The notes beneath the pieces are model-generated. The model did no database searches and was not told the DNA's origin. It was given only the letters and a program-made list of their open reading frames with translations. Both the position numbers and the translations under genes were made by a program. Shown here piece after piece: positions 8,655 through 17,627 of a stretch of DNA of 64,000 nt (positions are counted from its first letter, which is position 1; each line of letters opens with the position of its first letter). The DNA comes from Acetobacterium tundrae (GTDB lineage: Bacteria; Bacillota; Clostridia; Eubacteriales; Eubacteriaceae), in assembly GCF_008086615.1 (NCBI RefSeq), contig NZ_RXYB01000013.1, positions 42,225 through 106,224 of the forward strand, given 5' to 3'.

Positions 8655-8897
8655 ATTAAATAATAAAAGATGTTGATAAGGACGAGTAAATTATATTATT
8701 GTTTCAGAGAGTAGGCAACTTGGCTGTGATTGCTTAGACAAAAGATGATTGAAAACCACCTTGGAGTTAAGACCTGAAAATAGTAGGGTTTTTCGGAGCT
8801 GACCGTTATCCAGAACTTAAGTGGATTCATAGCTATGGATCAAATTGGGTGGAACCACGTACATGCGTCCCTTTGTTTTTACAAAGGGTCTTTTTTT
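8655..8897 (+). promoter_or_regulatory. T-box leader, threonine-specific
   Basis: This leader has the T-box sequence GGGTGGAACCACG (8848-8859) followed by a terminator (8867-8876 with 8881-8890, then T7). Stem I starts with the AGAGAG element near 8706. The specifier loop reads GAAA-ACC-ACCTTGGAG, placing the threonine codon ACC at 8755-8757. The antiterminator bulge UGGA would pair with a UCCA tRNA end. Uncharged tRNA-Thr is expected to stabilise the antiterminator and turn on thrS. Confidence 0.92.
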
Positions 8898-8928
8898 ATT
8901 TAAGAACAGAATCAAAAAGGAGATAGAA

Positions 8929-10845
8929 ATGATTGCTATTACATTAAAAGATGGATCCATAAAGACTTATGAACCCGGAATTACCGTACTTGAAGTTGCC
9001 AATGACATTAGCACAGGTCTTGCAAAAAATACCCTTGCAGGAGAACTTAATGGGAAATTAGTGGATGTTCGCCAATCGATCACCGAAGATTCCACATTAA
9101 ATTTGTTGAAATTTGAAGATGAAGGTGGTAAACATGCATTTTGGCATACTGGCTCCCATTTGCTTGCCCAAGCCATTAAGCGTCTTTATCCTCAGGTAAA
9201 GCTTGCCATTGGGCCGGCTATCGACAATGGCTTCTATTATGATATCGATATTGATGTTATCATCACACCTGAAATAATGGAAAAAATTGAAAAGGAAATG
9301 GGGAAAATTGTCAAAGAAGGTTTGGCACTCAATCGCTATGAGCTCAGCCGTGATGAAGCGCTTGCCAAGGTAAATAAAGAAGGTGAGACATACAAAGCTG
9401 AATTGATTGAAAACCTTCCTGAAGATGCTATTATCAGTTTTTATTCACAAGGAGAATTTTCTGATCTTTGTGCCGGACCTCATATTCAAAATTTAAGTCC
9501 GATCAAAGCTATTAAACTTTTAAGCCTTGCCGGTGCATATTGGCATGGAGATGAAAAGAATAAAATGCTTCAACGAATCTACGGGATTGCTTTTCCTAAG
9601 AAAAGCCAATTGGAAGAGTATTTAACCTTATTAGAGGAAGCTAAAAAGCGCGATCACCGTAAATTGGGAAAAGAACTTGATCTCTTTTCACTGCATGAAG
9701 AAGGTCCCGGTTTCCCGTTCTTCCACCCTAAAGGTGTGATTGTTCGGAATGAATTGGAAAATTTCTGGCGACAAGAACATCAGCGCAGGGGCTATCAGGA
9801 AATAAAAACCCCAACGATTCTTAATTCCGATCTTTGGAAACGCTCCGGACATTGGGATCACTACAAGGAAAATATGTATTTCACTGAAATTGATGAGAGT
9901 GAATATGCGATTAAACCGATGAACTGTCCCGGCGGAATGTTGGTTTATAAAACGAAAGGTCATTCTTATCGCGATTTGCCATTAAAAATGGGAGAACTGG
10001 GTCTGGTTCATCGACATGAACTTCATGGTGCTCTTCATGGACTGATGCGGGTTCGTGCGTTCACCCAGGATGATGCCCATATCTTTATGACCCCGGATCA
10101 AATTGAGGAAGAAGTTATTAATGTCATTGATTTGGCTGATGATATTTATAAAATATTCGGATTTAGCTACAAAGTTGAGTTATCAACGAAACCTGAAAAT
10201 TCCATTGGATCTGATGAAGTATGGGAAACTGCAACTGAAGCATTAAGAAAAGCTTTAGAGAAAAAAGGAATTGATTATCGCATTAATCCTGGCGATGGCG
10301 CTTTTTACGGTCCTAAAATTGACTTTCATTTGGAAGATAGTTTGGGACGTACCTGGCAATGTGGAACCATCCAACTAGATTTTCAAATGCCGGAACTCTT
10401 TGATCTTAATTATATTGGACCTGATGGTGAAAAACATCGACCCGTTATTATTCACCGCACAATATTTGGCAGTATTGAACGATTCTTTGGTATTATCATT
10501 GAACACTTTGCAGGTAAATTCCCTGTTTGGTTAGCCCCTGTTCAGGTAATGATTATTCCGGTTGCTGATGTCCATCATGATTTTGCAAAAAATGTCGCTG
10601 GTGAACTTTCTGCCATTGGTATTCGAACATCAGTTGATACGCGTGATGAAAAATTAGGTTACAGAATACGTGATGCACAAATGCAAAAAACACCTTATAT
10701 GCTGGTTGTAGGCGATAAGGAAGCTGCAGGCGGTGATTTAGCACTGCGGGTTCGTGATAGTGGAGATGTCAGCCTCATCAGTCTGGAAGATTTGAAGAAA
10801 AAATTAACTGAGAAGATTATAACTAAATCATTAACATTGGATTAA
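8929..10845 (+). CDS. thrS: Threonyl-tRNA synthetase
   Basis: The 638-residue enzyme charges tRNA-Thr. It has a TGS domain (LKDGSIKTYEPGITVLEVA), an editing domain with HxxxH (HTGSHLLAQA), a class II core with MNCPGGM and RHELHGALHGLMRVRAFTQDDAHIF, and a C-terminal anticodon-binding domain (QVMIIPVADVHH). The start is ATG 8929, with AAAAAGGAGAT just upstream and the T-box terminator before that. An open frame reaching back to 8845 runs through the terminator and is not the start. Confidence 0.97.
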   Translation: MIAITLKDGSIKTYEPGITVLEVANDISTGLAKNTLAGELNGKLVDVRQSITEDSTLNLLKFEDEGGKHAFWHTGSHLLAQAIKRLYPQVKLAIGPAIDNGFYYDIDIDVIITPEIMEKIEKEMGKIVKEGLALNRYELSRDEALAKVNKEGETYKAELIENLPEDAIISFYSQGEFSDLCAGPHIQNLSPIKAIKLLSLAGAYWHGDEKNKMLQRIYGIAFPKKSQLEEYLTLLEEAKKRDHRKLGKELDLFSLHEEGPGFPFFHPKGVIVRNELENFWRQEHQRRGYQEIKTPTILNSDLWKRSGHWDHYKENMYFTEIDESEYAIKPMNCPGGMLVYKTKGHSYRDLPLKMGELGLVHRHELHGALHGLMRVRAFTQDDAHIFMTPDQIEEEVINVIDLADDIYKIFGFSYKVELSTKPENSIGSDEVWETATEALRKALEKKGIDYRINPGDGAFYGPKIDFHLEDSLGRTWQCGTIQLDFQMPELFDLNYIGPDGEKHRPVIIHRTIFGSIERFFGIIIEHFAGKFPVWLAPVQVMIIPVADVHHDFAKNVAGELSAIGIRTSVDTRDEKLGYRIRDAQMQKTPYMLVVGDKEAAGGDLALRVRDSGDVSLISLEDLKKKLTEKIITKSLTLD

Positions 10846-10893
10846 TAATTCAAGCAAAGCATATCAAATAAATGTTTTTTCTTATAATAACAG

Positions 10894-10922
10894 TTGACAA
10901 AAACAGTGATGATAAATATAAT
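10894..10922 (+). promoter_or_regulatory. Consensus promoter of the Tyr T-box leader
   Basis: A perfect TTGACA (10894-10899), 17-base spacer and perfect TATAAT (10917-10922). Confidence 0.9.
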
Positions 10923-10929
10923 AAAAAAT

Positions 10930-11193
10930 ATTATAAAGTTATGACCTAGAACAAGTAGCTGTATGAAGATCCTTATAGAGAGCTTTCGGTAGGTGTGAGG
11001 AAGTAGGATATGTACGGTGAATACATCTTGAGAGCTGCATACCGAATGGCAATTGCCCTGTAGGCTATGTCGGATTCCAACCGTTATTGTGGAGAAGCGA
11101 TGTTAGTTGCTTGCTGAGATAAATGTGTAAACATTGAAAACTAGGTGGTACCGCGAATTATATTCGTCCCTGTTATACAGGGACGTTTTTTTT
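10930..11193 (+). promoter_or_regulatory. T-box leader with tyrosine (UAC) specifier, upstream of an ABC importer
   Basis: The leader contains AGAGAGC (from about 10977), a stem I with the run GGTGAA-TAC-ATCTTGAGAGC, the T-box AGGTGGTACCGCG (11143-11155), and a terminator (11165-11172 with 11178-11185, then T8). By the usual GAA-codon-A layout, the specifier is TAC at 11022-11024, a tyrosine codon. The bulge UGGU would pair with an ACCA tRNA end. This suggests that scarcity of charged tRNA-Tyr induces the transporter, although the proteins look like the tryptophan-type TrpXYZ family. Confidence 0.85.
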
Positions 11194-11263
11194 GTAAATA
11201 AAAACAATTCAACCGATTTAGGTTTGATTGAATATATATTATTAAATAAAATGGAGGAAAGAA

Positions 11264-12250
11264 ATGAAAAAGTATGGAAAAGGAATAATAATTGTTCTTC
11301 TCGCTATGTCAATGGTTGCATTAGGAGCAGGTTGTACAAGCAGTGAAAAAAGCTCAAATTCAGCAAACTTCAAGATTGGAATTATTCAGTATATGGATCA
11401 CGTTGCGCTGGATTCTTCCCGGGAAGGATTTGTTGCCGCTTTGGCAGATAATGGCTATAAAGATGGTAATAATATTACCATTGATTTGCAGAATGCTCAA
11501 GGAGACCAAAGTAACCTTGCAACGATCTGTGATCGTTTTGTCAGCAACAAAGAAGATTTAATTTTGGCCATTGCAACCCCTGCTACCCAAGCTATCGCCG
11601 GAAAAACCACGGAGATTCCAATTCTGGCAACTGCTGTTACCGATTATGAATCTGCTCGATTAGTTAATTCCAATGATGCTCCGGGAGGAAATGTCAGTGG
11701 TACATCAGACATGAATCCCATTAAAGAACAAATTGATTTGTTGGTTAAATTAGTACCAACAGCTAAAACTGTCGGGGTGATCTATACTTCAAGCGAAGTA
11801 AATTCAGTCTTACAAGCAAGTATTGCAAAAAAAGCGATTGAAGCGTTAGGCCTTAAATATGTTGAAGTAACTATTTCCAATTCAAACGACGTTCAGCAGG
11901 CAACTCAAACCATCGTTGGCCAGTGTGATGCTATTTATATTCCAACAGATAATGTATTGGCTTCAGCTATGCCTCAGGTACAAAGCGTAACTTCTGTATC
12001 TAAAACACCAGTAATCTGTGGTGAATCTTCAATGGTTGAATCTGGAGGATTAGCAACATTAGGTATCAATTACTACGATTTAGGATATCAAACGGGCTTG
12101 ATGGCTGTTAAGGTTATTAAAGGTGAAGCTAAACCGGCTACTATGCCAATTGAAACGGCAACAAAATTTGATTTTACAATCAATGGCGCTGTAGCAGAAC
12201 AGCTAGGCATTACTATACCAGCGGATCTTCAACAGTATGTAACTAAATAA
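11264..12250 (+). CDS. Substrate-binding lipoprotein of an aromatic amino acid ABC importer (TrpX-like)
   Basis: The 328-residue protein begins with a lipoprotein signal (hydrophobic residues 7-22, lipobox ALGAGC with Cys about 24). The body matches the ABC_sub_bind family (FKIGIIQYMDHVALDSSREGF, then NDAPGGNVSGTSDMNPIKEQI), the family of TrpX. It would capture the ligand outside the membrane and deliver it to the two downstream components. GGAGGAAAG lies before ATG 11264. The T-box upstream reads Tyr, so tyrosine is the favoured ligand by inference. Confidence 0.85.
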   Translation: MKKYGKGIIIVLLAMSMVALGAGCTSSEKSSNSANFKIGIIQYMDHVALDSSREGFVAALADNGYKDGNNITIDLQNAQGDQSNLATICDRFVSNKEDLILAIATPATQAIAGKTTEIPILATAVTDYESARLVNSNDAPGGNVSGTSDMNPIKEQIDLLVKLVPTAKTVGVIYTSSEVNSVLQASIAKKAIEALGLKYVEVTISNSNDVQQATQTIVGQCDAIYIPTDNVLASAMPQVQSVTSVSKTPVICGESSMVESGGLATLGINYYDLGYQTGLMAVKVIKGEAKPATMPIETATKFDFTINGAVAEQLGITIPADLQQYVTK

Positions 12251-12290
12251 GAGTTATTCATTATAATTTAATACAGAAAGAGGAAAAAAA

Positions 12291-13187
12291 ATGTTACAAA
12301 TTTTACTAGGCGCCATTTCGCTAGGTCTCATATGGGCAATACTGACAATCGGCGTTTATATTACATTTAGAATTCTTGATATTGCCGATATGACAGTTGA
12401 GGGAAGTATCGCTATGGGAGCGGCCATTGCAGCAACGTCGATAAGTAACGGCATGAGCCCCTATATGGCTACATTCTTGGCTTTGTTGGGGGGGATGGCG
12501 GCAGGTTTTGTAACCGGATTTCTTCATACGAAACTTAAAATACCAGCATTGCTGGCTGGTATTTTAACGATGATTTCCTTGTATTCTATCAATTTGCTTA
12601 TTATGGGAAAAGCTAACCTGTCGCTTCTGCGCATGAATACTGTTTACACGCCCTTGGAAAATTTAGGGTTGAGCACTACTAATGCAGTGATGCTGTTTGC
12701 CTTTCTTAGCGTATTGATTATCAGCGGCATCATTTATTGGTTCTTTGGCACAGAAATTGGTTGTGCTATTAGAGCTACCGGAAATAACTCACAAATGGCT
12801 CGTGCCCAGGGAATTAATACCAATAACATGATTACGCTTGGCTTGGTCATCAGCAATGGTTTAGTGGCACTTTGTGGAGCATTGATCGCCCAAAGTCAAA
12901 GTTTTGCAGATGTGCAAATGGGAATTGGATCCATTGTTATCGGTTTGGCATCAGTCATTATTGGAGAAGTTATTTTTGGCAAACGGAACTTTCTCAATTG
13001 CCTTATTTCTCTAGTGCTTGGTGCCATAACCTATCGTATCATCATTGCTTTAGTATTAAAGATGGGTATGCCTGCCAATGATTTAAAACTATTTACTGCC
13101 ATAACCGTTGCCATTGCATTGTCTTTGCCAGTGTTTAAATCATATCTCCGTCCCATTAAAAGATCCATAAAAGGAGGAGATCTATAA
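12291..13187 (+). CDS. ABC importer permease (TrpY-like)
   Basis: The 298-residue, highly hydrophobic protein fits the branched-chain-type (BPD_transp_2) permease family, with about eight membrane segments and the motifs DMTVEGSIAMGAA near residue 35 and GCAIRATGNNSQMARAQGIN at about residue 156. The latter is the cytoplasmic coupling loop that contacts the ATPase. It is second in the T-box-controlled three-gene operon, 40 bases after the binding protein and one base before the ATPase gene. Confidence 0.88.
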   Translation: MLQILLGAISLGLIWAILTIGVYITFRILDIADMTVEGSIAMGAAIAATSISNGMSPYMATFLALLGGMAAGFVTGFLHTKLKIPALLAGILTMISLYSINLLIMGKANLSLLRMNTVYTPLENLGLSTTNAVMLFAFLSVLIISGIIYWFFGTEIGCAIRATGNNSQMARAQGINTNNMITLGLVISNGLVALCGALIAQSQSFADVQMGIGSIVIGLASVIIGEVIFGKRNFLNCLISLVLGAITYRIIIALVLKMGMPANDLKLFTAITVAIALSLPVFKSYLRPIKRSIKGGDL

Positions 13188-13188
13188 A

Positions 13189-13983
13189 ATGTTGACAATT
13201 AAAGAAATCACAAAAATCTTCAATGAAGGAACTGTTAATGAGAATATTGCTTTGTCCAATTTCAGCCTTACTCTAGAAGAGGGAGATTTTGTAACAGTAA
13301 TTGGAGGAAATGGCGCAGGAAAGTCCACCTTGCTTAATTGCGTAGCTGGCGTATACGGAATCAATCAGGGCTCTATCCTGATTGGTGAAAGAGATGTCAC
13401 AAAACTACCTGAATATAAACGGGCAGAAGTTATTGGCCGGGTGTTTCAAGATCCAATGAAGGGCACTGTTGCCGATATGGGCATCGAAGAAAATTTAGCC
13501 CTCGCTTACCGTCGTGGAAAGTTTCGCGGGTTAGGCTGGGGTATCAGTAACAAAGAACGACAAATCTACAAAAATTACTTAAGTCATTTGGAGTTGGGTT
13601 TGGAAGATCGTTTAAGTGATAAGGTTGGCCTTTTGTCTGGTGGTCAAAGACAAGCATTAACCCTTTTAATGGCAACACTAAAAAAACCCAGACTGTTACT
13701 TTTAGATGAACATACTGCTGCACTTGATCCTAAAACTGCCGAAAAGGTTTTAAAGCTGAGCGACCAATTTGTCAAAGATGGTAACTTAACAACCTTGATG
13801 GTTACTCACAATATGCGTCATGCCATTGAGCATGGAAACCGTTTGATCATGATGCATGAAGGAAAAGTTATTTTAGATATCAAGGGTAAAGAAAAAAAAG
13901 ATCTGACGGTGGAAAATCTGCTAAAACGTTTTGGCCAAGCCAGCGGTGAAGAATTTGCAAATGATCGTGCTTTGCTTTCATAA
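13189..13983 (+). CDS. ABC importer ATPase (TrpZ-like)
   Basis: The 264-residue subunit carries Walker A GGNGAGKSTL (about residue 41), the signature LSGGQRQALTLLMA, Walker B LLLLDEHTAALD and switch His in MVTHNM. It powers the importer formed with the two upstream genes. GGAGGAGAT sits at the end of the permease gene, and ATG 13189 follows its stop by one base. Confidence 0.9.
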   Translation: MLTIKEITKIFNEGTVNENIALSNFSLTLEEGDFVTVIGGNGAGKSTLLNCVAGVYGINQGSILIGERDVTKLPEYKRAEVIGRVFQDPMKGTVADMGIEENLALAYRRGKFRGLGWGISNKERQIYKNYLSHLELGLEDRLSDKVGLLSGGQRQALTLLMATLKKPRLLLLDEHTAALDPKTAEKVLKLSDQFVKDGNLTTLMVTHNMRHAIEHGNRLIMMHEGKVILDIKGKEKKDLTVENLLKRFGQASGEEFANDRALLS

Positions 13984-14020
13984 CTGATTTAGCAACTTTA
14001 CTAAAAGAATAAAAAAATGA

Positions 14021-14049
14021 TTGACAAAAGAATAAAACGAACGTATAAT
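14021..14049 (+). promoter_or_regulatory. Consensus promoter of infC-rpmI-rplT
   Basis: TTGACA (14021-14026) and TATAAT (14044-14049) are 17 bases apart, an ideal vegetative promoter. Confidence 0.9.
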
Positions 14050-14055
14050 ATTCAA

Positions 14056-14182
14056 GTAACAAAGTAGAGGAATTACACTTCTCACCTCATTTCTTATGGG
14101 AATAGGTAAATATGTATGAACAATGTTCGTAAGTATTTTTGCAGGTGGAGTGTATCTACCTGCAATTTTTATATATGGAGGT
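14056..14182 (+). ncRNA. L20-type autoregulatory leader upstream of infC
   Basis: The leader of about 130 bases contains CACTTCTCACCTCATT, a hairpin GCAGGTGGA/TCTACCTGC (14141-14149 with 14155-14163) and a short T-rich run before the ribosome binding site. In Firmicutes, L20 represses infC-rpmI-rplT by binding a leader with such a conditional terminator. The position and the stem fit that leader; the assignment to the L20 family is by context. Confidence 0.6.
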
Positions 14183-14190
14183 ATATTACT

Positions 14191-14712
14191 ATTAGCAAAG
14201 ATGTTCAACACGAAATTAATAACGAGATCCGTGATCGCGAAATCCGTGTAATTGATGAAGCAGGTGAAATGTTAGGAGTTATGAATACAAAAGATGCCCT
14301 ACAATTAGCCGAAGAAAAAAATTTGGATCTAGTAAAAGTTTCGCCAAATGCCAAACCGCCGGTTTGTAAGATTCTTGACTACGGAAAATTTCGATATGAA
14401 GAAATTCAACGATTAAAGGAAGCTAAAAAAAATCAAAAAGCTGTGGTTATTAAAGAAATTCGTATGTCGGTTAGAGTCGAAGAACATGATATTAATGTCA
14501 AACTTAAAAATTGCATCAAATTTTTAGAACAAGGTAACCGAGTTAAAGTAGCTATTCGTTTTCGAGGTCGCGAAATGGCTTATACAGAACAGGGAAAAGG
14601 CGTATTGCTTGATTTTGCTGTACGTGTTGCCGATATCGCAGTGGTTGAAAAGCAACCTAAGATTGAGGGTCGAAACATGGTTATGTATTTAGCCCCTAAA
14701 AAAGATAAGTAA
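14191..14712 (+). CDS. infC: Translation initiation factor IF-3
   Basis: IF-3 binds the 30S subunit and checks start-codon and initiator tRNA pairing. The 173-residue protein begins SKDVQHEINNEIRDREIRVID and ends with GRNMVMYLAPKK, complete for the family. The start is taken as ATT at 14191, eight bases after GGAGGT (14177-14182). An AUU start is the known infC rule, since IF-3 discriminates against it and so limits its own synthesis. An in-frame ATG at 14116 lies in the leader hairpin region and gives an unrelated N-terminus, so it is rejected. Confidence 0.95.
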   Translation: MSKDVQHEINNEIRDREIRVIDEAGEMLGVMNTKDALQLAEEKNLDLVKVSPNAKPPVCKILDYGKFRYEEIQRLKEAKKNQKAVVIKEIRMSVRVEEHDINVKLKNCIKFLEQGNRVKVAIRFRGREMAYTEQGKGVLLDFAVRVADIAVVEKQPKIEGRNMVMYLAPKKDK

Positions 14713-14825
14713 GTTGTAGTTGTTAATTGAGTATATCTGTTGTAATGACTTGGATTACATAGACTTGGATTTCTCGGATATAGTTTATTATAAAAGATAC
14801 CTTGTACAGGGAGGAGGAAATAGTT

Positions 14826-15020
14826 ATGCCAAAAATGAAAACACACCGTGGAGCTGCAAAGCGTTTTAAAATAAAAAAATCAGGTGTTATTAAACGGTTT
14901 AAGGCTGGGAAAAGCCATATTCTTAATAAGAAGAGCCGTAAGAGAAAAAGAAATCTTAGAAAAGCAACAGGTTTAGCACCTGGTGATGCTAAGGTTGTAA
15001 AGAAAATGATTAAAAGATAA
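14826..15020 (+). CDS. rpmI: 50S ribosomal protein L35
   Basis: This 64-residue basic protein ([15 protein letters not shown], ending KKMIKR) is full-length L35. GGGAGGAGG precedes ATG 14826. It lies 113 bases after infC and 24 bases before rplT. Confidence 0.97.
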   Translation: MPKMKTHRGAAKRFKIKKSGVIKRFKAGKSHILNKKSRKRKRNLRKATGLAPGDAKVVKKMIKR

Positions 15021-15044
15021 TTTTGAAGATAGGAGGAATTAATA

Positions 15045-15401
15045 ATGCGAATAAAAAAAGGCGTTAACGCCAAAAGAAAACATAAAAAAATACTTAAACT
15101 TGCAAAAGGCTATTATGGCGCTAAAAGTAAGTTGTACCGATCAGCAAATGAAGCCGTTATGCGAGCACTCAGATCTTCATATGTCGGTCGTAAAGAAAAG
15201 AAACGAAATTTTAGAAGACTTTGGATTACCAGAATCAATGCTGGAACAAGAATGTATGACTTAAGCTATAGCAAATTCATGTTTGGCTTGAAGCAGGCAG
15301 GTGTTGAAATTGATCGTAAAATCTTAGCAGATTTGGCTATGAATGATGCCGATGCTTTTAAAGACTTAGTGGATATCTCTAAGAAAAACTTGAACCAATA
15401 A
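15045..15401 (+). CDS. rplT: 50S ribosomal protein L20
   Basis: L20 is an early assembly protein of the large subunit and the expected repressor of its own operon through the infC leader. The 118-residue product has the hallmark [27 protein letters not shown] stretch and RKRNFR-like basic N-terminal helix. AGGAGG precedes ATG 15045, and a terminator follows. Confidence 0.97.
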   Translation: MRIKKGVNAKRKHKKILKLAKGYYGAKSKLYRSANEAVMRALRSSYVGRKEKKRNFRRLWITRINAGTRMYDLSYSKFMFGLKQAGVEIDRKILADLAMNDADAFKDLVDISKKNLNQ

Positions 15402-15411
15402 AACTAAATAA

Positions 15412-15451
15412 AACTTCTCAATGTAGTTCCATACTTGGGAAGTTTTTTTAT
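15412..15451 (+). terminator. Terminator of infC-rpmI-rplT
   Basis: A 10-bp stem (15412-15421 with 15435-15444, one G-U pair) is followed by seven T. Confidence 0.85.
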
Positions 15452-15563
15452 TGTAGATTATTCTTGCTTTTTTAAATTATAGTGTTAGAATTATGTATGG
15501 TCGCATGAAATTTGTAATTCTAGAACATATATATTGGTGACCATATACGTTGGAGATAATACA

Positions 15564-16940
15564 ATGGTAGAAAAGAAACGTCGGAGTTTCAAGTATTTTT
15601 TGGGTCATCGTTCACCGACCGAAATATTAATTTGTGGATTTGCCCTTTTAATTTTATGTGGAACATGCTTATTGATGCTTCCAATTTCTTCACGATCGGG
15701 TGAAGGAACCGCTTTTATCAATGCGCTCTTCACTGCAACATCTTCAGTATGTGTGACTGGATTAGTCGTTGTGGATACTGGCACCTATTGGAGCGTTTTT
15801 GGACAAACAGTGATGTGTGTTTTGGTAGAAATCGGTGGTTTGGGCTTTATGTCATTCGCTACAATGTTTTTTGTCCTAGCAGGAAAGCGAATCACAATTA
15901 AGGATCGGATTCTAATCCAATCATCAGTAAATATGGATTCACTTTCAGGTATTGTGAAATTCGTCAAATATATTTTCTTCTCATCCATTATTATTCAAAC
16001 CGTTGGAGCTTTGCTTTTAGCTTTAGTTTTTGTTCCGGATTTTGGTCTTGCAACAGGGATTGGTTACAGTGTTTTTCATTCGGTTACTTCTTTCTGTAAC
16101 GCCGGTTTTGATTTAATGGGTAATTTCAAAAGCTTTACTGGTTATGCTGATAATTATTTACTCAATATTGTCATTTGCTCTTTAATTGTTTTAGGGGGAC
16201 TTGGTTTTGCCGTTACCAGCGATTTGATCTATGTCCGTAAATTTAAAAAAATGAGCATGCATTCAAAGGTTGTTCTCATTTCCACTGGATTTTTATTGGT
16301 CTTCGGTTTTATTTTCTTTATTATTTTTGAATTCAATAATCCGAAAACTATGGGGAATTTATCCCTACATGGAAAATTTCTAGCTTCTTTTTTCCAATCG
16401 GTTACGCCAAGAACCGCTGGCTCTAATACCATCGATATCGCTGGATTGACTGAGCCATCGATATTTTTAACCATATTGCTCATGTTTATTGGAGCATCTC
16501 CTGGTTCTACCGGAGGTGGTGTCAAAACAACTACAGTTGCAGTTCTTTTAATGACGGTCGGTTCAGTTCTTAAAGGGAAGAAAGATGTTGTCGTATTTAA
16601 AAGAACAATCCTTGGCCCAGTTATTCGCCGTTCGCTTTCTGTTCTTGTCATCGCAGTAGGGCTTGTTTTTTTTATGATTTTTGTATTATTATGCACAGAA
16701 CCCGGAGCTCCTTTTGATGCAGTTGTTTTTGAGGTGATGTCCGCTTTTGGTACCGTTGGTCTAACAATGGGATTGACCCCAAATTTATCGGGTGCCGGGA
16801 AGATCGCCATTAGTCTTACCATGTTTATTGGCCGATTAGGGCCACTAACGATCGCCTATGCAATCTCGCGAAGTGAAAAACATTCGCGTGAAAATGTTGG
16901 AAATATTAAATTACCTGAAGGTAACATTATGATTGGCTAG
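15564..16940 (+). CDS. ktrB: Potassium channel-like transporter subunit (KtrB/TrkH family)
   Basis: The 458-residue membrane protein has the four pore repeats of the TrkH/KtrB superfamily. The selectivity-filter segments are visible as SVCVTGL, TSFCNAGF, SVTPRTAGSN and SAFGTVGLTMG. It takes up K+ with a cytoplasmic RCK partner, which is the next gene. The start is ATG 15564, with GGAG at 15552-15555; the open frame extends to TTG 15534 but that has no ribosome binding site. Without transport data, Na+ dependence cannot be judged. Confidence 0.92.
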   Translation: MVEKKRRSFKYFLGHRSPTEILICGFALLILCGTCLLMLPISSRSGEGTAFINALFTATSSVCVTGLVVVDTGTYWSVFGQTVMCVLVEIGGLGFMSFATMFFVLAGKRITIKDRILIQSSVNMDSLSGIVKFVKYIFFSSIIIQTVGALLLALVFVPDFGLATGIGYSVFHSVTSFCNAGFDLMGNFKSFTGYADNYLLNIVICSLIVLGGLGFAVTSDLIYVRKFKKMSMHSKVVLISTGFLLVFGFIFFIIFEFNNPKTMGNLSLHGKFLASFFQSVTPRTAGSNTIDIAGLTEPSIFLTILLMFIGASPGSTGGGVKTTTVAVLLMTVGSVLKGKKDVVVFKRTILGPVIRRSLSVLVIAVGLVFFMIFVLLCTEPGAPFDAVVFEVMSAFGTVGLTMGLTPNLSGAGKIAISLTMFIGRLGPLTIAYAISRSEKHSRENVGNIKLPEGNIMIG

Positions 16941-16955
16941 AGAAGGAGTATTATA

Positions 16956-17624
16956 TTGAAAGAAAAACAGTTTGCGGTCCTGGGTTTGGGACGTTTTGGT
17001 GAAGCACTGGCCATCACTCTTAGTGAGTTAGGCTGTAATGTTGTTGTTGTCGATAAAGATGAAGAAAAAATTCAAAATATTGCAAACTTGGTAACTTATG
17101 CAGTTCAGGCGGATGTTACTGATATTAATGCGTTAAAATCCATCGGTATAAAAAATGTTGACGCCATTGTTATTTCCATTACATCAGATATTAACAGCAG
17201 TATTATGGGAATTGTAAACGCTCAAGAACTTGGCATAAAAGAAATATATGGAAAAGCAAATACCGCTCAGCATGAAAAAGTCCTGTTGAAACTCGGAGTA
17301 AAAAAAGTTTTTTCTCCTGAACGTGATATGGGTGAACGTGTTGCGCATAATTTATTTTCTGGAGATTCTGTTGATATCTTAGAACTTGACACCAATCATT
17401 CCATTGTCGAAATTGATATTTTGCATGCATGGGAAGGTAAGACATTGGAACAGCTTGATTTAAGAACACAGTATGGTATGAATGTCATTGCAATTCGCTC
17501 GCTTGATGTACTAAATGCTGCTCCGCTCGCAACTGATATTATTAATACTGGCGATAAACTTATTGTCATGAGTGAGAACCATTCAATCAATGAAATTAAT
17601 AAGCTGTCTCGAAAAGATAAGTAA
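16956..17624 (+). CDS. ktrA: Potassium uptake regulatory subunit (KtrA/TrkA family)
   Basis: The 222-residue cytoplasmic protein is a single RCK unit: RCK_N with the nucleotide-binding GLGRFGEALA at residues 9-18 and acidic VVDKDEEK, then an RCK_C domain from about residue 140. It gates the KtrB-type subunit in response to bound nucleotide. The start is TTG 16956 with AGAAGGAG upstream; the gene follows ktrB by 15 bases in an operon. Confidence 0.92.
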   Translation: MKEKQFAVLGLGRFGEALAITLSELGCNVVVVDKDEEKIQNIANLVTYAVQADVTDINALKSIGIKNVDAIVISITSDINSSIMGIVNAQELGIKEIYGKANTAQHEKVLLKLGVKKVFSPERDMGERVAHNLFSGDSVDILELDTNHSIVEIDILHAWEGKTLEQLDLRTQYGMNVIAIRSLDVLNAAPLATDIINTGDKLIVMSENHSINEINKLSRKDK

Positions 17625-17627
17625 AAA

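Noticed and set aside
8845..8928. N-terminal extension of thrS
   Set aside because: It overlaps the T-box and its terminator and has no ribosome binding site.
14116..14190. ATG-started extension of infC
   Set aside because: It would translate the leader hairpin and gives a sequence unlike IF-3; AUU at 14191 is correctly spaced from GGAGGT.
16229..16822. 197-codon open frame opposite ktrB
   Set aside because: It lies wholly antisense to a well-conserved transporter and shows no family motif; it is a codon-composition shadow.
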